Part shown: in pieces, positions 26,065 through 34,540 of the stretch | How the letters are laid out: each line of letters starts with the position of its first letter | How positions within the stretch are numbered: position 1 is the first letter of the stretch | NCBI RefSeq assembly: GCF_001591445.1 | Contig: NZ_BCUX01000036.1 | Coordinates: forward strand, 1 to 48,968 | Length of the DNA stretch: 48,968 bases | Direction: 5' to 3' | Source: Neobacillus drentensis NBRC 102427 | GTDB lineage: Bacteria > Bacillota > Bacilli > Bacillales > Cytobacillaceae | Position numbers and translations under genes: made by a program | The notes under the pieces: generated by a model | Seen by the model: the letters and a program-made list of their open reading frames with translations, nothing else | The model's database searches: none | Told to the model about the DNA's origin: nothing

Positions 26065-27321
26065 TCATGCACTTATTTTAAGATTTTCCATTTTATCACG
26101 GTCAATTTTGTATGAGAAGCTTACGGCAAAAATAATGCCGAGAACGACTGTATAGGCAGCAAACACTAACCAAATATTTTGCCAGTCTTTTATGCCGTCA
26201 ACCGTGAAGAAATCGACTATTTTTCCGCTAATCACAGCTCCTAAATAGGTACCGACTCCGTTGACCATTGTCATGAATAAGCCTTGTGCGCTGGCACGAA
26301 TACGACTGTCGACTTCTTTTTCGACAAAAATTGATCCGGAAATATTAAAGAAGTCAAATGCCGCACCATACACAATCATGGACAATAGCAGTAAAATAAA
26401 ACCGCCGCTGGATGGGTTTCCAAAAGCGAAGAGACCGAAGCGCAATGTCCATGCTGCCATACTCAACAGCATGACCTTCTTAATCCCGAGTTTACGTAAG
26501 AAAAAGGGAATGGCCAGAATAAAGAATACTTCTGAAATTTGTCCCATGGATAATAATATAGCTGGGAATTTAACAACCAGGCTATCCTTATAGCTAGGGT
26601 TTAACGCAAAGTCATGTAGAAATGGGTCGCCAAATAAAATATTGATCTGCAGGGCGGCACCTAATAACATCGCAAAGATGAAAAAGATCACCATTCTTTT
26701 TTGTTTAAATAGTACGAAAGCATCTAGGCCCAAGAGACTGACAAGCGACTTGTCTTTTTGGACCTTCGCAGTTGGACAGTCGGGCAGAAACAATGAATAA
26801 AGTGCTAGTAGGATCGCAGCCCCGGCAGCAATGTATAGCTGCATGTTACTTAATTCAAGTCCTCCGGAACTAATGGTCCACATCGCCAGAATAAAACTAA
26901 TGGTTCCAAAAACACGAACCGATGGGAAGTCCTTCGTTGTATCAAGTCCTTCTCTTTCCAGGCATGAATAGGAAATAGTATTAGATAAAGCAATCGTCGG
27001 CATGTAAACCATTGAATTTACAAGCATTACCCAAAACATAAGGCCAGGATCTGAAATTCGTGCGGCTGCAAATAAAGCGATTGCACCGAGGAAATGGCAA
27101 ATTCCGTATAATCTATTTGCCTTCACCCAGCGATCCGCAATAATCCCAATAAGGCTTGGCATAAAAAGAGAAGCGATCCCTGCTGAGCCATAAACGACTC
27201 CAACTTGTGTGCCGGTAAACTGCAACGTATTAATCATATAGGAGCCAAACGTAACGAGCCAGCATCCCCAAATAAAAAACTGAAGAAACATCATGATTTT
27301 AAGTCTTGATTTTACAGTCAT
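26065..27321 (-). CDS. nupG: Nucleoside:H+ symporter NupG
   Basis: Major-facilitator permease of 418 residues, the same length as E. coli NupG and recognisably alike throughout: LKIMMFLQFFIWGCWLVTFG at the start, LLGLDAFVLFKQKRM at the central loop, and SMIVYGAAFDFFNISGSIFV plus EVDSRIRASAQGLF in the C-terminal half. It imports purine and pyrimidine nucleosides with protons. The ATG has GGGAGGAAG upstream. It is the last gene of a same-strand cluster after regulator-yjjI-yjjW, with a 160-bp gap that holds a small palindrome, so it may be transcribed with them or from its own promoter. NupG is rare in bacilli, which mostly use NupC-type carriers, so the cluster may have been acquired. Confidence 0.93.
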   Translation of the reverse strand: MTVKSRLKIMMFLQFFIWGCWLVTFGSYMINTLQFTGTQVGVVYGSAGIASLFMPSLIGIIADRWVKANRLYGICHFLGAIALFAAARISDPGLMFWVMLVNSMVYMPTIALSNTISYSCLEREGLDTTKDFPSVRVFGTISFILAMWTISSGGLELSNMQLYIAAGAAILLALYSLFLPDCPTAKVQKDKSLVSLLGLDAFVLFKQKRMVIFFIFAMLLGAALQINILFGDPFLHDFALNPSYKDSLVVKFPAILLSMGQISEVFFILAIPFFLRKLGIKKVMLLSMAAWTLRFGLFAFGNPSSGGFILLLLSMIVYGAAFDFFNISGSIFVEKEVDSRIRASAQGLFMTMVNGVGTYLGAVISGKIVDFFTVDGIKDWQNIWLVFAAYTVVLGIIFAVSFSYKIDRDKMENLKISA

Positions 27322-27455
27322 TTCTTCCTCCCACTGCGCGGTCTGCGCTGATGCTATTTTTTATGAACAATTTTTTAAAAATAAATATGACAGAATATTA
27401 TGAAAATAATTTTGCGTTGATTTCCGTAACGTTGATAGGGATATAAACAGCAGTC

Positions 27456-27471
27456 CCCATCAACATGGGGC
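27456..27471. other. Palindrome between yjjW and nupG
   Basis: CCCCATCAACATGGGG forms a 6-bp stem with a 4-base loop, 10 bp after the yjjW stop. No T tract follows on the minus strand, so it is a doubtful terminator. It may be an attenuator or a processing point. The direct repeat ATCAACG occurs twice (about 27415-27440) nearer nupG. Confidence 0.4.
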
Positions 27472-27481
27472 ATTTATTTGA

Positions 27482-28321
27482 TTAAACGATGACTGCCTGT
27501 TCGAATCCTAAATCCATGGCTAACTGCAAAAGTTCCTGCATATAAGCGTCATCTGGAGAGGGAGTATTTTGCAGCCGCCCCTTTACCCCGAAACGCCTAA
27601 ACTTAATCAGCTTTAATTTCACTTTCCTAACTTTTTCACCAATGATCTGTGAAATGCCACTGATGACATCTTCTGCGTCCACCTCACCCGGCACGCAAAC
27701 AATTCGACATTCTTCTAATTTATTACAATCCGAAAGAAATTGAAGATTCTTCTTCACGACAGAATTTGTTGGCCCCTTGGTCAGTTTTTGATACGTTTGT
27801 TCATCCCAAGCTTTCACATCCAGCATGACACCCTGGCTAAGCGCCATCAATTCGGGAAAACGACTGAAATCTGTAGTACCATTGCTGTCAATTAAGCATG
27901 TGAGTCCATGTTCATTCGCAATAGCAAATAGTTCCTTGATAAAATTAGGGTAAAGGGTGCACTCACCACCCGATACCGTAATCCCTCGGATAAAGGGAAT
28001 ATTCTTTTGAACCTCCTGAAAGACTGCTTCTGGAGTCATATTTCTCACCCGAGGTGACGCCGAAGTCGGACAAACATTAATACATTGATCGCACTGGATA
28101 CATGCTGTGGAATCCCAGGTTACACGGTTGCCAACAATCGACAATGCCCCCGCAGGACAACCGCTTACACAAATACCACAATGATTGCAAACAGCTTGAG
28201 TCTCTGGGTTATGGCAATAGGCACAGGCCAGGTTACAGCCTTGCAAAAAGATCGAAGTTCGATTCCCCGGCCCATCTACAAGGCTTAACGGGATAATCTT
28301 ATTTATAGGAGCTCTTGTCAT
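27482..28321 (-). CDS. yjjW: YjjW-family glycyl-radical enzyme activase
   Basis: Radical SAM activating enzyme of 279 residues. The SAM cluster motif is C29-x3-C33-x2-C36 in GCNLACAYCHNP. A ferredoxin-like insert follows with two further CxxCxxCxxxCP clusters (CNHCGICVSGCP and CIQCDQCINVCP). The GGE motif appears as TVSGGECTLYP. This arrangement is typical of glycyl-radical activases other than the short PflA form. It installs the glycyl radical on YjjI, encoded immediately upstream with a 4-base overlap. Oxygen-sensitive, so used under low oxygen. Confidence 0.92.
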   Translation of the reverse strand: MTRAPINKIIPLSLVDGPGNRTSIFLQGCNLACAYCHNPETQAVCNHCGICVSGCPAGALSIVGNRVTWDSTACIQCDQCINVCPTSASPRVRNMTPEAVFQEVQKNIPFIRGITVSGGECTLYPNFIKELFAIANEHGLTCLIDSNGTTDFSRFPELMALSQGVMLDVKAWDEQTYQKLTKGPTNSVVKKNLQFLSDCNKLEECRIVCVPGEVDAEDVISGISQIIGEKVRKVKLKLIKFRRFGVKGRLQNTPSPDDAYMQELLQLAMDLGFEQAVIV

Positions 28322-29823
28322 ACCCCCCGCACCTTTCGATTTTGAAGGCGGTTATGGTCGTAGTTTGGCGCACCTAAGTGTGTCGTACCTTGCAGAACGA
28401 CCTGTTCATTTCTGTATTTTTCCATCTCACTGCGTTTTACTAAATATCCGGTAATCCGCACCAAGTCGCTATTCTGCTCGTAAAAACTAATATATTTTGA
28501 ACCTAATGTAAAGGCGCCTTTTACAATATCAAGTATCGCACTAGGATTATTCTGGCCAGTGGTTTCAAATGGAAAAATGTCGCCGCAGCCAGTAGTAATT
28601 TCCCGATGGAATCGGGCGCTGTGTCTTAGGTGGTCGTATATATTCTCCAGCTCATCCCCTACAGGAATCCGCACACCTGAAGTAATGCCTAGATCGTAAT
28701 CCATCCCGACCTGCGCATGGAGCATAAAACGCCCATTTGCGATTTTCGAATACTTGGCAGGGAACTGTGAAGCAAAATCGGAAATAATCGTCATAATTTC
28801 ATCCGCTAGATCGTCAGCCTCGATATCGTGTCCATAGCGTTTTCCGTGATCGCTCATTAGGATGTTGGTACACTCGGCCAAACCAGTAATTCCGAGCATC
28901 CCAACAAAGTTGTCCGGATGAATCAGCCCTTCCTTCACAAGGAAAGACGTTTCAAAGAAACCAGATTGTTCTACCAAGAAACTCACGCGTTCATTCATAT
29001 ATTTTCCTAATGCCTCGAGACAATCAGGAAGTAGTTGATGTAAGAACTGTTCGGTTGACGTGGCAACGTTTGCAAGTCCAGGCAGCGTTAAACGGGAAAG
29101 TGTATACGCACCGCCGCCAATCGGTAAAATATTGTAACAGCTTGAAATCCCGTAATCAGTTGAATAGGTTTCCGCGTGCACCTTATGATTGCATAGTGCT
29201 GGATTGGCACAGAATAAGCTCGTGTAAATTCCTAGTTCCGCAAATTCGTCAGGGGTAATATCCGGATCATATTTCAATGTAAAGTTCGGAACGGCATTCT
29301 GTAGTTCTTTTTCTAGCTCCAAAATCAATTTCCCTGCGCGCGTGGGCTCCGGGCCGATATTCGCATGGCAGAAAGAGTCGGTAATCGTGCGGTCAAGGAA
29401 GTTTAAAAATAGACGAAGCTTTTTCTTTGCCTCCGCATCACTAAGGACATCCAAAAATGGTTCAATGAGTTTATCAATGTTGCCGAGATAAACGGGGAAC
29501 CCTGTAATTGACGGAACATGCTTATAAAGAATCATCAAGGAATTCAATAATTCATCCAAATCCTGCGGTGGTTCAATCTTTAAAAACTCACTGCCATTTT
29601 TGACAAACTTCTCATAGTCGGGCATAATGTACCGTGGACGATAAGGCGCATGACCCTCATAAAGATCATCGATGGCGTTACTATCAAAATAGTATTTCGT
29701 TTTTTCTGGAATAGGTAAAACGGACACCGTATCTTCTGCCGTATGGGCAAGTGACATGATCTTTTGTTCATAAGTTAGTTTTCTGGATGTGATTATGTCT
29801 AATACTGGATTCATACTTTCCAC
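28318..29823 (-). CDS. yjjI: YjjI-family glycyl-radical enzyme
   Basis: Predicted glycyl-radical enzyme of 501 residues (E. coli YjjI is about 516). The radical glycine lies in RITGY near residue 459, 42 residues from the end, the normal location. Cysteines near residues 206-212 (SLFCANPALC) and in ISSCYNILPIGGG are candidates for the thiyl radical. The substrate is not established here. In E. coli yjjI-yjjW lies next to deoCABD (deoxynucleoside breakdown). In this window the pair sits beside nupG, so a reaction on a nucleoside-derived compound is a reasonable guess from context. It starts with ATG after GGGAGTGG, 14 bp behind a Crp-type regulator. Confidence 0.9.
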   Translation of the reverse strand: MESMNPVLDIITSRKLTYEQKIMSLAHTAEDTVSVLPIPEKTKYYFDSNAIDDLYEGHAPYRPRYIMPDYEKFVKNGSEFLKIEPPQDLDELLNSLMILYKHVPSITGFPVYLGNIDKLIEPFLDVLSDAEAKKKLRLFLNFLDRTITDSFCHANIGPEPTRAGKLILELEKELQNAVPNFTLKYDPDITPDEFAELGIYTSLFCANPALCNHKVHAETYSTDYGISSCYNILPIGGGAYTLSRLTLPGLANVATSTEQFLHQLLPDCLEALGKYMNERVSFLVEQSGFFETSFLVKEGLIHPDNFVGMLGITGLAECTNILMSDHGKRYGHDIEADDLADEIMTIISDFASQFPAKYSKIANGRFMLHAQVGMDYDLGITSGVRIPVGDELENIYDHLRHSARFHREITTGCGDIFPFETTGQNNPSAILDIVKGAFTLGSKYISFYEQNSDLVRITGYLVKRSEMEKYRNEQVVLQGTTHLGAPNYDHNRLQNRKVRGV

Positions 29824-29837
29824 TCCCTTTTTGGCGA

Positions 29838-30545
29838 TTAATTACTTATCTTTTTATCAATCAGTGCTAAAAGTTGTTCGTATTGACTTTCGGAAATGAT
29901 GATTTTCCTTCCATCTAGTGTAACCAACCCGTTGTCTGAAAGCTTTCTAATTGAGCGGTTCACTGTTTTTGTGCTAAAGCCCGTTTCATCGGCAATTTGT
30001 TGCCGTTTGATTTGCATCACGCATGTTTTGCTTCTTGCATGCTTTTGATAATACTGTGTCAGATTAAGCATGAGGCGATTGATCCCGTCAAGAAACAAAT
30101 AGGTACGATCGTTTTTCGACTCCTTCAGAGTGAAGTTCATAATCGCATGTACTCGTGAAAACAGCGCCTCTGAATCATTCCGGATCCAATTTAAGTAGCT
30201 AATCATCGGCATGACGATGAATTTACAGTCTGTAGCAGTTACTAACGTTACTTTGTAATAAGAGATTCCTGCTAATCCCTCCATTTCGCCAAACAACTCT
30301 GGCGCTTGGAATTCAGTGAACACATAGACATCACCAGAAATTTGCTCTTCCCTTGCTCTCACATGCCCTTCGATTAAAATCCAAACAGCATTACACGGTT
30401 CGTTTGCAGCGATAAATTTTGTATCCGCTTGCATTTCAACCATACGACAGGAACGACTCGATACGGGGATGTGTTGAAACAATTGCTGCAAATATGCCTT
30501 TTGAGGCTGCGGCGCCGTATCAATTGCTGCGATCAAATCCACCAT
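29838..30545 (-). CDS. Crp/Fnr-family transcriptional regulator
   Basis: Protein of 235 residues: a cyclic-nucleotide-binding-type beta-roll (about 35-140, with FIAANEPCNAVWILIEGHV and ELFGEMEGLAG), a long helix and a C-terminal winged helix with QIADETGFSTKTVNRSIRKL. It lacks the N-terminal cysteine cluster of E. coli Fnr; its cysteines (SSRSCRM, NEPCNAV, TDCKF, KTCVM) are scattered, so an Fe-S sensor cannot be claimed. It is the first gene of the cluster with yjjI and yjjW and probably controls it. The promoter in front carries a perfect palindrome at the class-II position, which suggests positive autoregulation. The ATG is preceded by GGAAAGGAGATG. Confidence 0.88.
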   Translation of the reverse strand: MVDLIAAIDTAPQPQKAYLQQLFQHIPVSSRSCRMVEMQADTKFIAANEPCNAVWILIEGHVRAREEQISGDVYVFTEFQAPELFGEMEGLAGISYYKVTLVTATDCKFIVMPMISYLNWIRNDSEALFSRVHAIMNFTLKESKNDRTYLFLDGINRLMLNLTQYYQKHARSKTCVMQIKRQQIADETGFSTKTVNRSIRKLSDNGLVTLDGRKIIISESQYEQLLALIDKKISN

Positions 30546-30569
30546 ATTTCATCTCCTTTCCTTGATCAA

Positions 30570-30611
30570 ATTATATCTCCAGAATTAGTATGCCCAAAGG
30601 ACACGTGTCCT
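30570..30611 (-). promoter_or_regulatory. Promoter with Crp-type palindrome at -41.5
   Basis: On the minus strand AGGACACGTGTCCT (30611-30598) is a perfect 14-bp palindrome. Exactly 22 bp downstream is the -10 element TATAAT (30575-30570). The -35 position reads TTTGGG, a poor match. Numbering from the -10 puts the palindrome at -48 to -35, centre -41.5, the position of class-II Crp/Fnr activator sites. The likely ligand is the regulator it precedes. Confidence 0.7.
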
Positions 30612-30736
30612 CTATTTTCTGTTTTCCCTTATAGATTACAAGGATGTTCATAGATTGTCCTTAAATAGGTTTACATGTTGTAAATGCTAAAAATGAGTTT
30701 GAATGCTTTTGGCAAATGATAGTAATATATTACGAT

Positions 30737-30818
30737 TTTCAAACCTTTGGTTAAAACAGCTACAAGTACTGATATATAAGGACCCACCGTACCAACAAAT
30801 ACGATGATTGTCGAGGAG
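30737..30818 (+). repeat. Partial copy of R1 repeat
   Basis: CAAACCTTTGGTTAAAACAG through ATTGTCGAGGAG matches the middle of the R1 copy at 32174-32257. Only about 80 bp is present. It ends where a gene fragment begins. Confidence 0.65.
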
Positions 30819-31002
30819 CGTGGGTACTCTTGTTGGAGGAATAGTGGGTGGCTGGATTGGCGGAAAAGTTTCAAAGTCAGTACTAGACAAAGTAATCGAA
30901 GATGATGCAATTGCTACCTATGAGAAATTGAAAGATGTCTTCGTCGCATCGGTTGCGGACCTGCAATTGGATCGTGAAGAATTAAACTTTATCATGGACT
31001 AG
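30818..31002 (+). pseudogene. 3' fragment of a glycine-zipper-type gene
   Basis: About 61 codons encode LVGGIVGGWIGGKVSKSVLD, a glycine-zipper-like hydrophobic segment, then a charged helical tail ending REELNFIMD. An upstream TTG (30808) exists, but its first codons belong to the R1 repeat and no ribosome site precedes it. This is best read as the 3' end of a gene whose front was lost at the repeat boundary. The R2 copy begins about 34 bp after its stop. Confidence 0.45.
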
Positions 31003-31035
31003 GTTTTCGACCAAAAACTCAATTGAGGAACCAGG

Positions 31036-31242
31036 AAAAGTAAAATAAGCGGAGATTTTCCGGTTAAGTATAGAATGAAGCTCATTTTAGGGGATATAAG
31101 CGGAGGTTTTCCGCTTATGCAACGCAAAATCCTCTAATTTTCCATTTTTTGAGTCAATAGGCGGAATCTCTCCGCCTATAAGGAGTGTTTTTAATGTTAT
31201 TTACTATTTAAGCGGAATTGTTCCGTCTATTTATCAGATCGG
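31036..31242 (+). repeat. 205-bp direct repeat R2, copy 2
   Basis: Matches 25667-25874 with few differences and the same orientation, ending at ...TTATCAGATCGG. The pair brackets nupG-yjjW-yjjI-regulator. Confidence 0.9.
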
Positions 31243-31294
31243 GTGCTTAACCTGTTCCCCCATCAATCAGATTGGGTGATTAACCTGATCCCCC
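31235..31294 (+). repeat. Two 33-bp-spaced tandem units
   Basis: CAGATCGGGTGCTTAACCTG (31235) recurs as CAGATTGGGTGATTAACCTG (31268), each followed by a C-rich run and CAAT. Copy 2 of R2 ends inside the first unit. Confidence 0.7.
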
Positions 31295-31624
31295 AATTTA
31301 AATAAATGACCCACTATTTTTTTCTCTGAAGTAATCTTTGAAGTACTTTATGAAGTAATCTATGGTATTGCTCGGGTCAGCAGGAGCATCTCTTTGTGTC
31401 ATCTTAAACTGATCTTAACGTCAGAATGATAGAGTAAGCTTGTTCAATCTGAATGGATGCATAGTTCACAAAAAACCGCCGAGAAGACGGTTAAAATGGA
31501 TAGATTATAGTTATGGAATTGTTGTATAAACTATTAAAATTTTGTCCATCCTTATCATATAGAAATAGGTTAGGAGAGTGGCGAACCTGATAATAACTTA
31601 TTTGATAAATAGGGGTGATTTTCA

Positions 31625-31798
31625 ATGAGCATAGAAGAATTGAATAAAATTATTGCAGTTAAAAAGATGGATTTAGAAGAATGTGAGCAAGAACTTAACA
31701 GCCGTTACTACCCTTCTATAGTAAGAATGGCAATGATGAATTACATTTTAGTCCTACAGGAACAATTGGAAAAGTTTAATCATGCAATCAAAAAATAA
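31625..31798 (+). CDS. Small helical protein
   Basis: Product of 57 residues starting MSIEELNKIIAVKKMDLEEC and ending NHAIKK. It is charged and helical throughout, possibly one helical hairpin (about 1-27 and 33-55 joined at NSRYYPS). GGGGTGATTTTCA precedes the ATG. Length and helical-hairpin form recall Spo0E-like aspartyl phosphatases, but the SQELD signature is not present, so no family is assigned. Confidence 0.55.
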   Translation: MSIEELNKIIAVKKMDLEECEQELNSRYYPSIVRMAMMNYILVLQEQLEKFNHAIKK

Positions 31799-31830
31799 TT
31801 ACTATTAAAATAAAGTTTACTTTCTATGTG

Positions 31831-31870
31831 AACCACCCTTTTGCTTGCGACGGCATAGGGCGGTTTTTCC
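31831..31870 (+). terminator. Terminator-like hairpin at the head of R1 copy 2
   Basis: AACCACCCTTTTGCTTGCGA...AGGGCGGTTTTT, one mismatch in the stem. Nearly the same sequence is the terminator of the GntP gene (43575-43614). It lies 33 bp after the small gene ending at 31798. Confidence 0.65.
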
Positions 31871-32467
31871 TGTATTTTCGGCCCCTCTAGTAAATTGAAC
31901 ACCTACTTCAAATTCACTAATATGACTATTTTAATCTCCAGCATGACCCGTTGATCATTGATGAAATGACAAACCTCGCCCATTTTCTTCATGTTTCCCT
32001 TTTAAACAAACGTTTGATTAGAAAGGCTGCACTCCTTGATAAATATGAATCTTTACTCCCTAAGACATAAATAAATTGTTGAAAAATGATATGAAAATAG
32101 GAGAAATAAACCATCCAAGCCACTTTTGTCACGAATCGTCAGCCGTTCGACTAAATTCCATATAGGCTATACTATTCAAACGTTTGGTTAAAACAGCTAC
32201 TAGTACTGATTTATAAGCTTTCCCCGTACAAACTGAGTACGAAAATTGTCGAGGTCGGCAAGAATATTTTCCAGGAAATTCCCCACTTTTCTACAAAAAG
32301 TCCCTGGTTTCTTATGAACCTCCTTCATTTGCTAAATTCTCCAACATTTCCACACTACACAAACGATTGATTAAAACTCGCCTCAGTACCTCCTATGACT
32401 GGATTTATCGCTTCAAATACCTGAAAAGAATGTCGATAGCTGTCTCCAACCATGCTTTTTTTAAAAG
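31857..32467 (+). repeat. 600-bp non-coding repeat R1, copy 2
   Basis: Collinear with 14444-15051. Palindromic boxes CAAACGTTTG (32007), CAAACGTTTG (32177) and CAAACGATTG (32360) keep the 170- and 183-bp spacing of copy 1 although surrounding bases have diverged. On the minus strand a 29-codon frame starting MKKMGEVCHFINDQ lies just beyond the first box, as in copy 1. The rest of the gap to 32651 holds two small hairpins (about 32499-32515 and 32589-32606) and no gene. Confidence 0.8.
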
Positions 32468-32651
32468 GTACCCAGGCAGGCAGCTGAATTAGATTTTCCC
32501 CCCATTTAATATGGGGCCTTTTACTTGAGTATCATCTAATAAACCTAGTTAACAGAATGAATATAGAAGGTTATCAAAATCAGGTACTAACACCCCTTTC
32601 GGGGTTAAAAATCCAAATTATCAAAACTAGCTGAAATTGCATAAATCGGCT

Positions 32652-34118
32652 TCAAAAATCATTATCTTTATCACGCAATGATTTTAATGCATTCCGAAAG
32701 TCTTCATCATTCATCATTTCATATATTTTCTTCAGATATTTAGAGTCCTCTTCTCTGCCTTCTTCCAACTTACCTAATGCTTGCCTGAAATATTCATCAT
32801 TTTTCGCAGTGTTCTTCGGAGCCTGTTTTACCTGATGCGAAGGATGAAGTTTCCCCTGTTCCGCAGGCTGCATATAATGAAGTTCATTATCCACTAGTCC
32901 AACTTTCTCCGCTTTTTTAGCAGCTACATGTTGCTTCTCTCTTTTTTGCTCAATGCTTATGAAGGCAATAATTATAGCCAATGAGATAACAAAGTAAATA
33001 GATAAGGCCCATAATGCTTCCCTTAGCCCTGCTTCCATTCTTCCTTGATAATATAGCAGCGCCCTCATACCATCTACCATATATCTAGTAGGTAAAATGA
33101 AACTAAATAGGCGATGAACCGGTGGCAAGGTCGAGAGCGGAAAGGCTCCGCCGCTTGAAAAAATCCCCATAAAATTAATTGGGAACATCACCAAGATTCC
33201 CCAGCCGCCAAATAATAAAGCAACAGCTTTAAATAAGAAGAGCATGGTTAAGCAACAGAAAAAGGAAAACAGGAAAATATACCAAATGCTAGAAGCATGT
33301 GCACTGCCAAAAAATCCAAATACCGACAATTGCAAAATAACGGAGCCACAAAACGCTAATAAGATCGCCAATAACAAGGCGGCTTTAAGAATTTGCGACT
33401 CAGGTAAAGGGGAGCCTTTCTCTCTAAGAATCCCATTGCTCTTCATAAGGTACCCGCGAATCATATTGGCTCCCACCAACCCTGCTATAGAAGCAATGAT
33501 GCTCATCACGAAGGGAGTCATACCTTTATTTAACTTGACCGGCAGCCCCAGTACGTTTTTCGTGGTGAATTGTACAGGTCGATCTAATAAAAATGCATTC
33601 ATAGGGGATAACGTAATCCCTTTTTGGTTTAATTCACTTTTAAAGTGACTACTAACCCCAATCGAAGTGGCTGAAACAACCGTTTGTAATGTATTGCTTG
33701 CAATCAGTGAAGCTGATTGACCGACCCCTTCATTCAATAAAATGTCTAATGTTGCGGGTTTTCCAACTCCATTTCCGGATATAAGTAAATCGTGTACTTG
33801 GGAAAGCTGTTTTGAATAGTCAGCAGGAATCACCAATGCACCATATGCTTTATTATTTTTCAAATCACTCAATGCTTTTTCCTTCGTTTTCACTACATCC
33901 CATTTAAAGGAATTCCCATTTTGCGTTTTAATCAGATTTAATAAAATAGCATCTCCCGCCTTGCCCTTATCTTCGTTCACAATAATTAAAGGAACATCTG
34001 ATAAATTTTGATTCGTACCACCAAAGACAGGTATATAAACACCAACCATAATCAACATGAGTAATAAAATACACCAAATAGGAAACCAAGTAGAACTCAA
34101 CTTAAACAAACGTTTCAC
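32652..34118 (-). CDS. ABC-2 / YhgE-Pip type membrane permease
   Basis: Protein of 488 residues. Helix 1 (residues ~11-33) is followed by an outer domain of about 160 residues with VNEDKGKAGDAILLNLI and ALVIPADYS, as in the YhgE/Pip/SNG1-type ABC-2 family. Six helices occupy about 195-395, including the FPINFMGIFSSGGAFPLSTL stretch. A charged cytoplasmic tail of ~95 residues carries two related short helices (DEYFRQALGKLEE and DEDFRNALKSLRD). No ATP-binding subunit is adjacent. Members of this family are linked to export of lipids, drugs or secreted proteins. The start is ATG. Substrate unknown. Confidence 0.75.
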   Translation of the reverse strand: MKRLFKLSSTWFPIWCILLLMLIMVGVYIPVFGGTNQNLSDVPLIIVNEDKGKAGDAILLNLIKTQNGNSFKWDVVKTKEKALSDLKNNKAYGALVIPADYSKQLSQVHDLLISGNGVGKPATLDILLNEGVGQSASLIASNTLQTVVSATSIGVSSHFKSELNQKGITLSPMNAFLLDRPVQFTTKNVLGLPVKLNKGMTPFVMSIIASIAGLVGANMIRGYLMKSNGILREKGSPLPESQILKAALLLAILLAFCGSVILQLSVFGFFGSAHASSIWYIFLFSFFCCLTMLFLFKAVALLFGGWGILVMFPINFMGIFSSGGAFPLSTLPPVHRLFSFILPTRYMVDGMRALLYYQGRMEAGLREALWALSIYFVISLAIIIAFISIEQKREKQHVAAKKAEKVGLVDNELHYMQPAEQGKLHPSHQVKQAPKNTAKNDEYFRQALGKLEEGREEDSKYLKKIYEMMNDEDFRNALKSLRDKDNDF

Positions 34119-34481
34119 GGTGTTATTCCCCTTATTTTGAATTTACTTTATTACCATTAGTTATTTGCTATATTGAATAAGAATATTTAATAGGTGAATT
34201 AATAATATTTATGGTAGTAGCGAAATCCATAAAATCCTCTGCATAGGTTGAGAGAGATTTGTCTTTTAACCCTACTTTCTCACTAAAATAACTTGAAAAT
34301 TTAACCGTCATATCAAAAATCCATTCGCCTATTTTTATGGAATTTTAGAGAATAAGTTTTTCATACTTTATGACGAAGCACTCTCTGAGAAGTATCATTC
34401 GAAAAATATAGACATGGTGTTTAGTCTGGGATTGAATCACTCATGATCGGTTCAATAACAAATTATAGAGTTATGCCCCTA
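34119..34481. other. Intergenic stretch with no recognised content
   Basis: A+T-rich leader of the ABC-2 gene (minus strand) and unassigned DNA. No gene, repeat or strong promoter could be supported. Confidence 0.4.
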
Positions 34482-34540
34482 GGACGGTTCTTCTCATGAT
34501 ACTTCATTAGGTTAGTACCGCCAGAACCGTCCCCATGGTC
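34482..34540. repeat. GGACGGTTCT...AGAACCGTCC REP-like element
   Basis: Perfect 10-bp inverted repeat ends GGACGGTTCT and AGAACCGTCC about 39 bp apart, then CCCATGGTC. The right 18 bases equal those of 15119-15180. It directly abuts a gene fragment. Confidence 0.75.

Noticed and set aside
29838..30545. Fnr identity for the Crp-type regulator
   Set aside because: The cysteine pattern needed for the Fnr iron-sulphur cluster is absent, so only the broader family is claimed.
30671..30910. Two overlapping minus-strand frames of 67-79 residues
   Set aside because: They run through the partial R1 repeat and the gene fragment in the wrong direction, with no ribosome site.
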